Positions 29,117-37,040 of a stretch of 64,000 bases of DNA are shown here, one piece after another. Positions within the stretch are counted from its first letter, which is position 1. Every line of letters starts with the position of its first letter. Under the pieces are notes generated by a model. That model worked only from the letters and a program-made list of their open reading frames with translations, was not told the DNA's origin and did no database searches. A program made the position numbers and the translations under genes. Origin of the DNA: Nitrospira sp. (GTDB taxonomy: Bacteria > Nitrospirota > Nitrospiria > Nitrospirales > Nitrospiraceae); NCBI GenBank assembly GCA_009594865.1, contig VOPT01000033.1, positions 86,972 through 150,971 on the forward strand. Direction: 5' to 3'.

Positions 29117-30076
29117 TCAGCGCAGAATGAACGGTTCCCAGGAGAAGGTCACGGCAAAAATAACCAGGGCCAGCCACCCGATCAGCACACGGGTAGTGCC
29201 CAGATCCCGGCCGGGGTTTCGCACCGGCGGATGCGCCAAGCCCATCATGCCGGCCAACCCCACCCACAAAAACCACCCTTTCCAGCCAAGCCAACCGAAC
29301 ACCATCAGGATGGGAATGAGCGCAACCGCCACACTGCGCTGCCGCTCTCCCAATAAGGCATAGGCGACGTGCCCGCCGTCGAGTTGGCCGATCGGCAAGA
29401 GATTGAGCGAGGTGATGAAGAGTCCGAACCAAGCGGCAAATCCGACTGGATGCAGGATCACATCCGCGGTCGGCGCCAAGGGACCGATCACGACCCAGGA
29501 CGCGAATTGAAGCAACAATGGTTCGCCCAAGTGCATGCCGTAATTGCCTTGGATCGGCACCACCGTCGACAGCCGGAGCCCGATCACAAGGGCGATCACC
29601 GCGACGACAAACCCGGCGATCGGACCGGCGACGCCGATATCGAACAACGCCCGGCGGTCCGTCAGGGGCGCGCGCATGCGAATAATCGCCCCGAAGGTGC
29701 CCACGAAATGCGGCAGGCCGGGGATGAACAACGGTAGGGAAGTCGGCACGCCATGCAAACGCGAGAACACATAGTGGCCCAGTTCATGGGTGACGAGAAT
29801 GCCTAGCAGCGTCGCGGCAAAGGGGATCCCCTTCCATAACGAGCCGGAATCGTCGACCAGAAAGTCCCACGGGCCGACCAGAGGATTCGTGTTCGTTTGA
29901 TACGCGCCGGCCCAGACGACGGTAAACAGGGTGAGGGCAAACAGGATGGCCGGGAGCACAAAGGCGGAAAAGGGCGGACGCTCTTCCTGGACCCATTCGT
30001 CTTCTTCGGCCTCTTCCAATGAAGAGGCCGTCACTTCACCCGAAGACCGGTTGTGACCCGACTCGTCCCGGTTCAT
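29117..30076 (-). CDS. Site-2 protease family membrane metallopeptidase (M50)
   Basis: A 319-residue membrane protein. The active-site helix contains THELGHYVFSRLHG (HExxH, near residue 97), and the third zinc ligand comes from NLLPIGQLDGGHVAYALLG. It has the FGAIIRMRAPLTDRRALFDIGVAGPIAG block found in plant EGY-like and bacterial S2P proteins. These cleave transmembrane segments of regulatory proteins. The N-terminal 35 residues are acidic and cytoplasmic. It is immediately followed by a second HExxH membrane gene, so the two may act together. A GTG one codon before the ATG is the alternative start. Confidence 0.9.
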   Translation of the reverse strand: MNRDESGHNRSSGEVTASSLEEAEEDEWVQEERPPFSAFVLPAILFALTLFTVVWAGAYQTNTNPLVGPWDFLVDDSGSLWKGIPFAATLLGILVTHELGHYVFSRLHGVPTSLPLFIPGLPHFVGTFGAIIRMRAPLTDRRALFDIGVAGPIAGFVVAVIALVIGLRLSTVVPIQGNYGMHLGEPLLLQFASWVVIGPLAPTADVILHPVGFAAWFGLFITSLNLLPIGQLDGGHVAYALLGERQRSVAVALIPILMVFGWLGWKGWFLWVGLAGMMGLAHPPVRNPGRDLGTTRVLIGWLALVIFAVTFSWEPFILR

Positions 30077-30091
30077 CACAGGCCTCTGGCG

Positions 30092-30928
30092 TTAGGTCGC
30101 GAACGGATTATGGAGCCGCTCTTCGTGAACCGTCGTGGCCGGTCCATGCCCGGGAAATAGCCGCGTATTCGGAGAAAGGGCCAACACGCGGTGGCGGACG
30201 GACGCAAGATGCGCCTGATACAGTCCGGCTGGATTCGAACGGCCGATCGAGCCGGCAAACAAGGTATCGCCCACAAAACACATGGGCTCGCCTGCCTCTT
30301 CGAGGCGATAACAGACTCCGCCGGGAGTGTGGCCTGGCGTTGGCATGAACCGCAGCGTGAGCCCGCCGACCCGCAGCGTTCCGTCCTCTTGAGGCACGTG
30401 CAGCACATCTTGCGAAGGACGCCAGCTGAGGAGGTCGAGATCGTCAGGGCCGAGATAGACAGGCACCGGATGAGACTGCAGAAGCGCGTCAATTCCATCG
30501 GCATGGTCGGAATGCCCGTGCGTCAGGCAAATCGCCCGAAGACGCAATTTCCGCGTGGCGAGCATGTCCAACATGGCGTTCGCGTTGTACGCGGTATCCA
30601 CGATCACCGCATCACCGCGATCATGCACGAGATAGCCTTTGACCTCGTAGCCCCCGATCGAACCCAGGATTGTTTCAACGTGCGGGACGGCCGGCGGCAA
30701 TACCTCAGGGGTCCACCCTTCCGCCACCTGCGCCAACTGGTCGGCCCTCAGCCCCAATGCACGGGCCACCGCGTGCACCTGCTCTCGATTCTGCGGTGGC
30801 CGGCCGCGCTCCAGTTCACTCAGTTCGGCTTCCGGCAGACCACCTGCGCGCGCTACGTCGGCGACCGATCGTTGCTGCCCATTGCGAGCCTTCTTCAGAA
30901 TATCGCTGAGTTCATCTTCAAGAGGCAT
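30092..30928 (-). CDS. Metallo-beta-lactamase-fold hydrolase with N-terminal XRE-type HTH
   Basis: A 278-residue fusion. Residues about 1-70 form a helix-turn-helix of the XRE kind (SVADVARAGGLPEAELSELERG). Residues 85-278 form an MBL hydrolase with the full metal set: THGHSDHADG (HxHxDH), PTPGHTPGGVCY, GDTLFAGSIGRSN and LFPGHGPATTV. The hydrolase half resembles glyoxalase II-like proteins. DNA binding by the HTH, linked to a metabolite-cleaving domain, would be an unusual arrangement; the HTH could also act only as a dimerisation domain. Confidence 0.85.
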   Translation of the reverse strand: MPLEDELSDILKKARNGQQRSVADVARAGGLPEAELSELERGRPPQNREQVHAVARALGLRADQLAQVAEGWTPEVLPPAVPHVETILGSIGGYEVKGYLVHDRGDAVIVDTAYNANAMLDMLATRKLRLRAICLTHGHSDHADGIDALLQSHPVPVYLGPDDLDLLSWRPSQDVLHVPQEDGTLRVGGLTLRFMPTPGHTPGGVCYRLEEAGEPMCFVGDTLFAGSIGRSNPAGLYQAHLASVRHRVLALSPNTRLFPGHGPATTVHEERLHNPFAT

Positions 30929-31114
30929 AGCAGTTCTGTTCCTGGTTCATGGCGATTGGGCGCATGGCCGCGGGGTCCTTCACTGCGCGCATCGAGCTTA
31001 CATCGCCACTCCGGCCGGCAGGTCGATGTAGCGCTCACTGCGCGTGTCCAACGAGGGCCTTCCGAGGCCGCGCGTTGCGCGAGCAAGGAGCCACTCGATC
31101 TGCCACCCTCCCCC

Positions 31115-32563
31115 TCAACTCTCAGGCGCCAGGGTAATCTCCTTCACCTCGCCGAAACTTGCCAGCACTTTTGATAAGGCGTCGCCGGAACCCACCGCAA
31201 GGATGCGCAACCGGTCGGGATTAAAGTGCGTCTTTGCCGCCCGTTGAATATCATCTTTCGTGAGCTTCACCACCTTGTCACGAATCTGCTGCAGCCAGTC
31301 TTTCGGCAAGCCGTCGTATTCCAGATCCATCAAGCGCGCGACAATGCTGGAGGCGCTGGTGAACGAAAACACGAACGAATTCACATACGCTTCTTTGGCT
31401 TCTTCTAACTCAGCATCCGTCACTGGTTCGTTCCGCATCCGCTCCATATTCGCCACAAAGCGGTTCACCACTTCCTGCGTGGACGAGAGTTTGGTCTCCG
31501 CACGCATCAGCCACACGCCTTCATCATACACACTGGCCCGCAGGCCGCTGCCGACGGAATAGGCCAGGCCGCGCTTTGTGCGCACGTCGTTAAACAGACG
31601 GCTGCGGAAGGAGCTCCCGCCCAGAATGTCGTTGGCAATCGCCACCGCGACGTAATCCGGATGGGTTTCCTTGACCGTCAAGTGCCCCACCCGCAAGTGA
31701 GTTTGCGATGTATCCTTATTGACGAACCGGACGAGGCCAGTCTTGAATTCAGATGCTGCTACAGCCGGGATCGTGACAGCTGGCACGACTCCTTTAGACC
31801 AATCCCCGAAGGCTTCGCGCAAGAGGGCCAGCATGCCGGCCTTGTCAAAATCGCCGGTCACGCCGAGAATGATGCCGTTGGGATGCACGGTCTGCTGATG
31901 AAACGCGACCAGATCTTCGCGGGTGATCGATTCGATCGAACGCACCGACGTTTCACGCGCGCTCGGATGGGTCGGGCCGTAGAGCAATTTGGCAAACTCC
32001 CGCCCGACGATGGAGCCCGGGCTGTCCTGCCGACGGCGGATACCCTCCAGTGCCTGCAACTTCGCCAACTCGACCCGGCTCTGCTCAAATGCCGGGCGCC
32101 GCAACAGATCGGCAAAGATCTGCAGCCCGCGCCTCAGGTCCTTCTTCAGCACATCCAATGAGGCGGAACCGGATTCCTTCCCGAACCCAATGGAGATCGT
32201 CGCCGCCAACTGTTCCAGCTCTTCATCCACCTCGTCCGGTGACATGGTGGCCGATCCACCGGTGCGCATCGCTGCGCCGGTCATCCCCGCGAGGCCGACC
32301 TTGTCCGCCGGATCCAGCCAACTGCCGGTCTTGAGCGTGGCATTGATCGTCACGAGCGGCAACTCATGGTCTTCAAGCAAGTAGACCACCATGCCGTTGT
32401 CCAGCACGAGCCGCTCCGCATCCGGCGGATTGAATTCCACCGTCGGGAATCGCATGGCACGAGGATTATCCAACGCCAGGTCCCCTGCCATCACGAGCGA
32501 CGCTTGCACAAGGAACACGAGCACGAACACCGGACATGACATCCATCTCGCTGCTTGTCTCAT
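31115..32563 (-). CDS. M16-family peptidase homologue, catalytically inactive partner
   Basis: A 482-residue M16 (insulinase/processing peptidase) protein with a signal peptide (MRQAARWMSCPVFVLVFLVQ...). At the place where M16 enzymes carry HxxEH it reads VGLAGMTGAAMRTGGSATM, so zinc cannot bind and the protein is probably the non-catalytic subunit of a pair. The C-terminal half is well kept (FVNKDTSQTHLRVGH, then GSSFRSRLFNDVRTKRGLAYS). The upstream gene encodes the active partner. An alternative start at 32602 overlaps that gene by 4 bp; 32563 gives the better signal peptide and ribosome site. Confidence 0.9.
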   Translation of the reverse strand: MRQAARWMSCPVFVLVFLVQASLVMAGDLALDNPRAMRFPTVEFNPPDAERLVLDNGMVVYLLEDHELPLVTINATLKTGSWLDPADKVGLAGMTGAAMRTGGSATMSPDEVDEELEQLAATISIGFGKESGSASLDVLKKDLRRGLQIFADLLRRPAFEQSRVELAKLQALEGIRRRQDSPGSIVGREFAKLLYGPTHPSARETSVRSIESITREDLVAFHQQTVHPNGIILGVTGDFDKAGMLALLREAFGDWSKGVVPAVTIPAVAASEFKTGLVRFVNKDTSQTHLRVGHLTVKETHPDYVAVAIANDILGGSSFRSRLFNDVRTKRGLAYSVGSGLRASVYDEGVWLMRAETKLSSTQEVVNRFVANMERMRNEPVTDAELEEAKEAYVNSFVFSFTSASSIVARLMDLEYDGLPKDWLQQIRDKVVKLTKDDIQRAAKTHFNPDRLRILAVGSGDALSKVLASFGEVKEITLAPES

Positions 32564-32598
32564 GACCTTCCCTTTTTCCAGTTCACACATGAGGCGCC

Positions 32599-34170
32599 TC
32601 ATCGAGCCACCTCCCCAACAGCCGCCAGCTTTTTATCCGGTGCCTTTTTCACCAAGACCCCGACCGTCCGGTTCGGCTTGGTCAGGTACTGGGCGGCCAC
32701 CCGCTGCACGTCAGCGGGCGTCACGGCGGCAATCCTGGCACGCGCATTCAACACATACCGCCAGGTGCCGGCGACGGTTTGATAGAACGCCAGTTGCGAC
32801 GCGAGGCCGCTATTGGAGCGCAACGACCGCACCAGATCCGCATCGAGTCCATTGAGGACCCGCTCGAACTCCTTCGCCGAGATCGGCTCCGTCTTCAACC
32901 GTTCGAGCTCTTCATAAATCGCCGATTCCACTTCCGCCGTCGTGTGGGGCGCCAGGGGAGTGGCCGCAATCACGAACAGATTCGGCGCACGAACGCCCGG
33001 GTAGTTCGTATCCGACAAGACCGACGCCGCCAACCGCTTATCCCGCACCAGCGTGCTGTATAAACGCGACGTCACGCCTTCGGTCAGCACTTCGTCGATC
33101 ACATCGAACACGAAGTCGTCCGGGTGGCCGATGGTCGGTTTGTGGTAACCGATCGCCAATGCCGGTTCGGCATCGAATTCGATTTCGACCCGGCGCTCGC
33201 CGCGCTGCGGCGGCTCTTCTGTCACCAAGGCCGGGATGGGGGGCGCGGCCGGAATTTTGCCGAAGGTCTGCTCGATCAACGCAATAACCTCTTTCGGTTG
33301 GATATCGCCGACAATGGCGACCGTTGCGTTGTTCGGGCCGTAGTAGGTCTTGAAGAAGGCTTCCGTGGCGGCCGGCGTGAGGGCCATGATATCCGAGCCC
33401 CACCCGATCGTCGGCACACCATACTGATGGGCCTGGAAGGCCGTGGAGGTAAAGGTCTCGTAGAGCAGGCCGTTGGGACTGTCGTCCGTCCGGAGTCGGC
33501 GCTCCTCCATCACCACACCCCGCTCTTTATAGAATTCGCGCAACACCGGATGCGCCATACGGTCGGATTCCAGCGCCGCCCACAAGGGCAAGCGGTTGGC
33601 GGGCAGGCTGATCACATAACGGGTGATGTCCTTGCCCGTCGAGGCATTCAGGCCGACTCCCCCATGGCGCTGATAGAGCAACGCCATTTCATTGCCCACC
33701 ACAAACTCGCCCGCCTTGTCCTGCAATTCCTTGAACCGGCGCTGCAGCTGCTGCACCTCTTGCGATGCCACATGCGACTTGCCTTCCATTTGTGCGCGAG
33801 CGGCTTCGTCGCGCTCGCGGCGGTCCAGCTCGTTCCCGACCGTGGTGAGTTCGTCCAGCACGGCTTGTTCCCGCTCATAATCTCGCGTGCCCACGGTCCG
33901 CGTGCCTTTAAATGCCATATGTTCGTAGAGGTGGGCCAAGCCTGTCAGTCCGACCTGCTCATTCACCCCGCCGACGCCGAAGGTCATGTTGATGCTGACG
34001 ATCGGCGCTTGATGCCGTTCGACCATCAGCACGGTCATGCCATTGGCCAGCTTATGTTCAATGACCCGATCGGCCAGGCTCGGGGACTCCGCGTATCCCG
34101 GCGCGGCCGCCGCAAGCATGCCAGAGAGGATCACAACCCCGATTGTGCGCACTCGTGTGATGCCGATCAT
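32599..34170 (-). CDS. M16-family zinc metallopeptidase (active subunit)
   Basis: A 523-residue processing-peptidase-like enzyme with a signal peptide (cleaved about residue 27, AAAAPGYAES). The zinc motif is intact: HLYEH with His80, Glu83 and His84. The insert rich in charged residues (about 100-150, EQAVLDELTTVGNELDRRERD) is seen in other bacterial M16B proteins. Overlap of 4 bp with the HAD gene upstream and with the inactive M16 gene downstream (if its upstream start is used) implies translational coupling in one operon. Periplasmic peptide degradation is the likely job. Confidence 0.92.
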   Translation of the reverse strand: MIGITRVRTIGVVILSGMLAAAAPGYAESPSLADRVIEHKLANGMTVLMVERHQAPIVSINMTFGVGGVNEQVGLTGLAHLYEHMAFKGTRTVGTRDYEREQAVLDELTTVGNELDRRERDEAARAQMEGKSHVASQEVQQLQRRFKELQDKAGEFVVGNEMALLYQRHGGVGLNASTGKDITRYVISLPANRLPLWAALESDRMAHPVLREFYKERGVVMEERRLRTDDSPNGLLYETFTSTAFQAHQYGVPTIGWGSDIMALTPAATEAFFKTYYGPNNATVAIVGDIQPKEVIALIEQTFGKIPAAPPIPALVTEEPPQRGERRVEIEFDAEPALAIGYHKPTIGHPDDFVFDVIDEVLTEGVTSRLYSTLVRDKRLAASVLSDTNYPGVRAPNLFVIAATPLAPHTTAEVESAIYEELERLKTEPISAKEFERVLNGLDADLVRSLRSNSGLASQLAFYQTVAGTWRYVLNARARIAAVTPADVQRVAAQYLTKPNRTVGVLVKKAPDKKLAAVGEVAR

Positions 34171-34817
34171 ATGAAGAGCTCCATCAGTTCCTCCGGTCGT
34201 TCAATAAACCAATCCGGTTGGCAAGCCGCCATCTTTTGACGATTGCCCATACCATACCCCACCGCACAGACCCGAATGCCCGCATTGTGCCCGCCGTTGA
34301 TGTCATTGGTGCTATCGCCGATGAGCACCGTGCGATCCTTCTTGACGCCGAGTTGCTCCATCACGTGCACCAGCATGCCCGGCTCTGGTTTCAAGCCGAA
34401 GCCATTGTCGCCACCAACCACATAGGCGAAGTGGTGATGACCGAGCCCTTTCAAAATCACGTTCGTATATTCGATCGCTTTGTTGGTCGCCACGGCTTTG
34501 GACTTGGCGGCGTAATGCGCGAGGACCTGGTCGATGCCGGGGTAAAACACGGTGCGATCCAGGCAATGTTCTAGATAGTGCCCGCGAAAGACACGCAATG
34601 CTTGGTCGAAGAGATCCTGATTGTCTTCCCCGACGGCCAGCCGCAGCAGCTTCTTCACGCCGTCGCCGACGAATCCGAAAATTTCCTCCTGCGGCCGCTC
34701 CGGGACTCCCAGCTCGCGCAACGTCAAATTGACGCTATCGGCAATATCCCACTTCGATTCGATGAGCGTGCCGTCCAGGTCGAAGATGAGCAAATCGATC
34801 TCAGACTTTGTCGTCAT
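34167..34817 (-). CDS. HAD hydrolase, phosphoglycolate phosphatase-like
   Basis: A 216-residue HAD phosphatase of the Gph/PPase type. Motifs: LLIFDLDGTLIESKWDIADS (nucleophile Asp), YAAKSKAVATNKAIEYTN (motif II Thr), GLKPEPGMLVHVMEQLG (motif III Lys) and VLIGDSTNDINGGHNAG (motif IV). In an autotroph this would detoxify phosphoglycolate from Rubisco oxygenation or DNA repair; pathway use here is inferred. ATG 34817 (MTTKSEID) is chosen; upstream codons overlap the previous gene in a different frame. Confidence 0.9.
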   Translation of the reverse strand: MTTKSEIDLLIFDLDGTLIESKWDIADSVNLTLRELGVPERPQEEIFGFVGDGVKKLLRLAVGEDNQDLFDQALRVFRGHYLEHCLDRTVFYPGIDQVLAHYAAKSKAVATNKAIEYTNVILKGLGHHHFAYVVGGDNGFGLKPEPGMLVHVMEQLGVKKDRTVLIGDSTNDINGGHNAGIRVCAVGYGMGNRQKMAACQPDWFIERPEELMELFI

Positions 34818-35374
34818 TCTTTTGCCTTTCGCAATTCTGCCTGCAACGCCGCCAGCGAAGCCTGCCGCGTTCCGTCTTTTTCTTCCAACATCGCCTGTCG
34901 CACCACATTCAACATACGTTTCTGACCGACGTGAGGCGGCAGGATCGGCTCCACGATTTTCCACCGCCCGTTGATCACCTTGAGCCGGACACGCGCCTGC
35001 TCCGTACCGGGCTCCGGCACGAATCCGGCGGTATCCAGATACATGACGCCCAGCACGCGAAATTCGACCGGCACCACCACTTCCAACCGATTCACAATCT
35101 CCCATTGACGGAAATCATCCGGCACCGTGAAGCCAGTGATGACGATAACCTTCCCCCAAGCCGGCTCCTCTTTCCAATCGACATACCCAGCGACCGATTC
35201 GAAGGAACTGGCGTCAAGCCGCACCCCCTTGTTGTCGAGGGCAAAATATTTTTCCGCCACTTTGGCCGGCGAATGCGAGACCGCGTTGCTTTGCGCAAGC
35301 CCCGGCGAGACCCAGGCCGTCAGCCAGACGACTCCCGCCATGAATCCGATGATCGCCGCACGCAGACATATCAT
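34814..35374 (-). CDS. Exported protein of unknown function in the M16 operon
   Basis: A 186-residue protein with a signal peptide (cleaved about residue 28, WVSPGLAQSN). The mature part has strand-like stretches (GKVIVITGFTVPDDFRQWEIV, RLEVVVPVEFRVLGVMYLD, ARVRLKVINGRWKIVEPILPP) that look like a NTF2/lumazine-type or DUF-like cone fold, followed by a helical tail ending LAALQAELRKAKE. Its stop overlaps the start of the HAD phosphatase by 4 bp, and pyruvate kinase ends 4 bp upstream, so all belong to one operon. Function unknown. Confidence 0.7.
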   Translation of the reverse strand: MICLRAAIIGFMAGVVWLTAWVSPGLAQSNAVSHSPAKVAEKYFALDNKGVRLDASSFESVAGYVDWKEEPAWGKVIVITGFTVPDDFRQWEIVNRLEVVVPVEFRVLGVMYLDTAGFVPEPGTEQARVRLKVINGRWKIVEPILPPHVGQKRMLNVVRQAMLEEKDGTRQASLAALQAELRKAKE

Positions 35375-35378
35375 ACCG

Positions 35379-36830
35379 CTAACCGACCTCGTGCAGTTTC
35401 ATGAGATTCGTCCCGCCCGGCTGCCCGACTCTGGTCCCGGAAAGAATGACGATACGTTGCCCTGCCGTGGCGAGACCGTAGGCCTTCAGCCGCCGCTCGG
35501 CCTCGTTGACGCGTTCATCGGTGGTGGAAATCTGCGGCATGGTGTGCGGCATGACCCCCCAATAGAGCGCCATCTGCCGGCGGACCGGCTCAAACGGAGT
35601 GAAGCCGATGATCGGCGCAGCCGGACGTTGTTTCGAGACCAGGCGGGCCGTGGTGCCACGCTCGCTGAACGCCACAATGGCCGTAGCACCGGTCGCCGCG
35701 GCCGCGGAGGATGCGGATAGGCAGATGGCCTCTTGGAATGACAGACGCCGGTTGTCCGGCGAGGCTCTCCGGACAAATCCCGGCCCAGTTTCGACCTCCG
35801 CCGCGCGCACGATGCGATCCATTACCCGCACCACTTCGATCGGATGGTGCCCGACGGCCGTCTCCGCCGACAACATCACGGCGTCGGTGCCATCGAACAC
35901 GGCATTTGCCACATCCGACGCTTCCGCTCTGGTCGGCCGCACGTGCTGCGTCATCGACTCCAACATTTGCGTAGCCGTAATCACCAGCCGCCGATGGCGA
36001 TTCGCGGTGGCGATAATGCGCTTCTGCAAGACCGGTACGGCTTCCGGCCCCAATTCGACGCCCAAATCTCCGCGCGCGACCATCACCCCGTCCGCCTGCT
36101 GCAGGATGGCGTCTAAATCGGTCACGGCTTCCTGCCGCTCAATTTTGGCGATCACCGGCACGTCGCCGCCGCACTCGGCGATAAGCTGTTTGGCCGCGAC
36201 GATGTCGTCCGCGCCACGCACAAATGACAGCGCGATATAATCCACCCCCTGCGCCACCCCGAATCGCAAGTCCTCACGGTCTTTGTCCGTCAACGTCGGC
36301 GCACTGACGACCGTGTCCGGGAGGTTCATGCCCTTATGGGACGTGACACGTCCGCCCGCCACCACCGTGCATTCCACCGCACCGTCGGCGATGCGATCAG
36401 CCGTCAATTCCACGAGGCCGTCGTCGATCAGTATTTTGGCCCCTGGCCGAATGTCCCTAGTCAGAGCTTGATAAGTCACGGGAATCTCTTGCGCGCGATC
36501 AGCGGACAGGAGGGTCCTGGCGCCGATTTGTCCGCCGGATCGCAAGGTCATCGTCCGCAATCGCACGCGTTGTCCGACGCGCAGTTCCAATGTTCCGTCG
36601 ATCTCTCCGACGCGAATGCGCGGCCCTTGCAAATCCTGAATAATCGCCACCGCCACACCCAAGCGGTCAGCGGCTTCGCGAATGGCCTTGATTGCCTGGC
36701 CATGTGATGCATGCGTCCCATGAGAAAAGTTCAACCGTGCCGCATTCATGCCGCTCTGGATCAGTTGCTCAAGCACGCCCGCGCCATCGCTCGCTGGACC
36801 GATGGTGCAGACGATTTTTGCTTTTCGCAT
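35379..36830 (-). CDS. pyk: Pyruvate kinase
   Basis: A 483-residue glycolytic enzyme converting phosphoenolpyruvate and ADP to pyruvate and ATP. The N-terminal MRKAKIVCTIGPAS, the catalytic region VPVIAKIERQEAVTDLDAIL (active-site Lys) and GVMVARGDLGVELG are standard. The TATQMLESM block and the C-terminal GTRVGQPGGTNLMKLHEVG complete the fold. The start ATG at 36830 is the family start; a longer frame upstream is unlikely to be translated. It is divergent from a phosphofructokinase fusion gene 210 bp away and heads the M16 operon. Confidence 0.96.
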   Translation of the reverse strand: MRKAKIVCTIGPASDGAGVLEQLIQSGMNAARLNFSHGTHASHGQAIKAIREAADRLGVAVAIIQDLQGPRIRVGEIDGTLELRVGQRVRLRTMTLRSGGQIGARTLLSADRAQEIPVTYQALTRDIRPGAKILIDDGLVELTADRIADGAVECTVVAGGRVTSHKGMNLPDTVVSAPTLTDKDREDLRFGVAQGVDYIALSFVRGADDIVAAKQLIAECGGDVPVIAKIERQEAVTDLDAILQQADGVMVARGDLGVELGPEAVPVLQKRIIATANRHRRLVITATQMLESMTQHVRPTRAEASDVANAVFDGTDAVMLSAETAVGHHPIEVVRVMDRIVRAAEVETGPGFVRRASPDNRRLSFQEAICLSASSAAAATGATAIVAFSERGTTARLVSKQRPAAPIIGFTPFEPVRRQMALYWGVMPHTMPQISTTDERVNEAERRLKAYGLATAGQRIVILSGTRVGQPGGTNLMKLHEVG

Positions 36831-37040
36831 GCTGCTGTTCTTCTGTCTTGACAAGATCGGCCCGGCACACCATCTTGTACGTATGCGGTGAGGCTCGACG
36901 CGCTCCTGATTCGGTCGGCAACGGGTCATTCTAACAAACCCGTCCGCATGCCGCAAAAGAACATCTGCATGGCGTCTGGAGATGCTGGAGGCCGGACTCA
37001 TGAGAACATTCTTACGAATCCACACACCACGAGGCGATTC

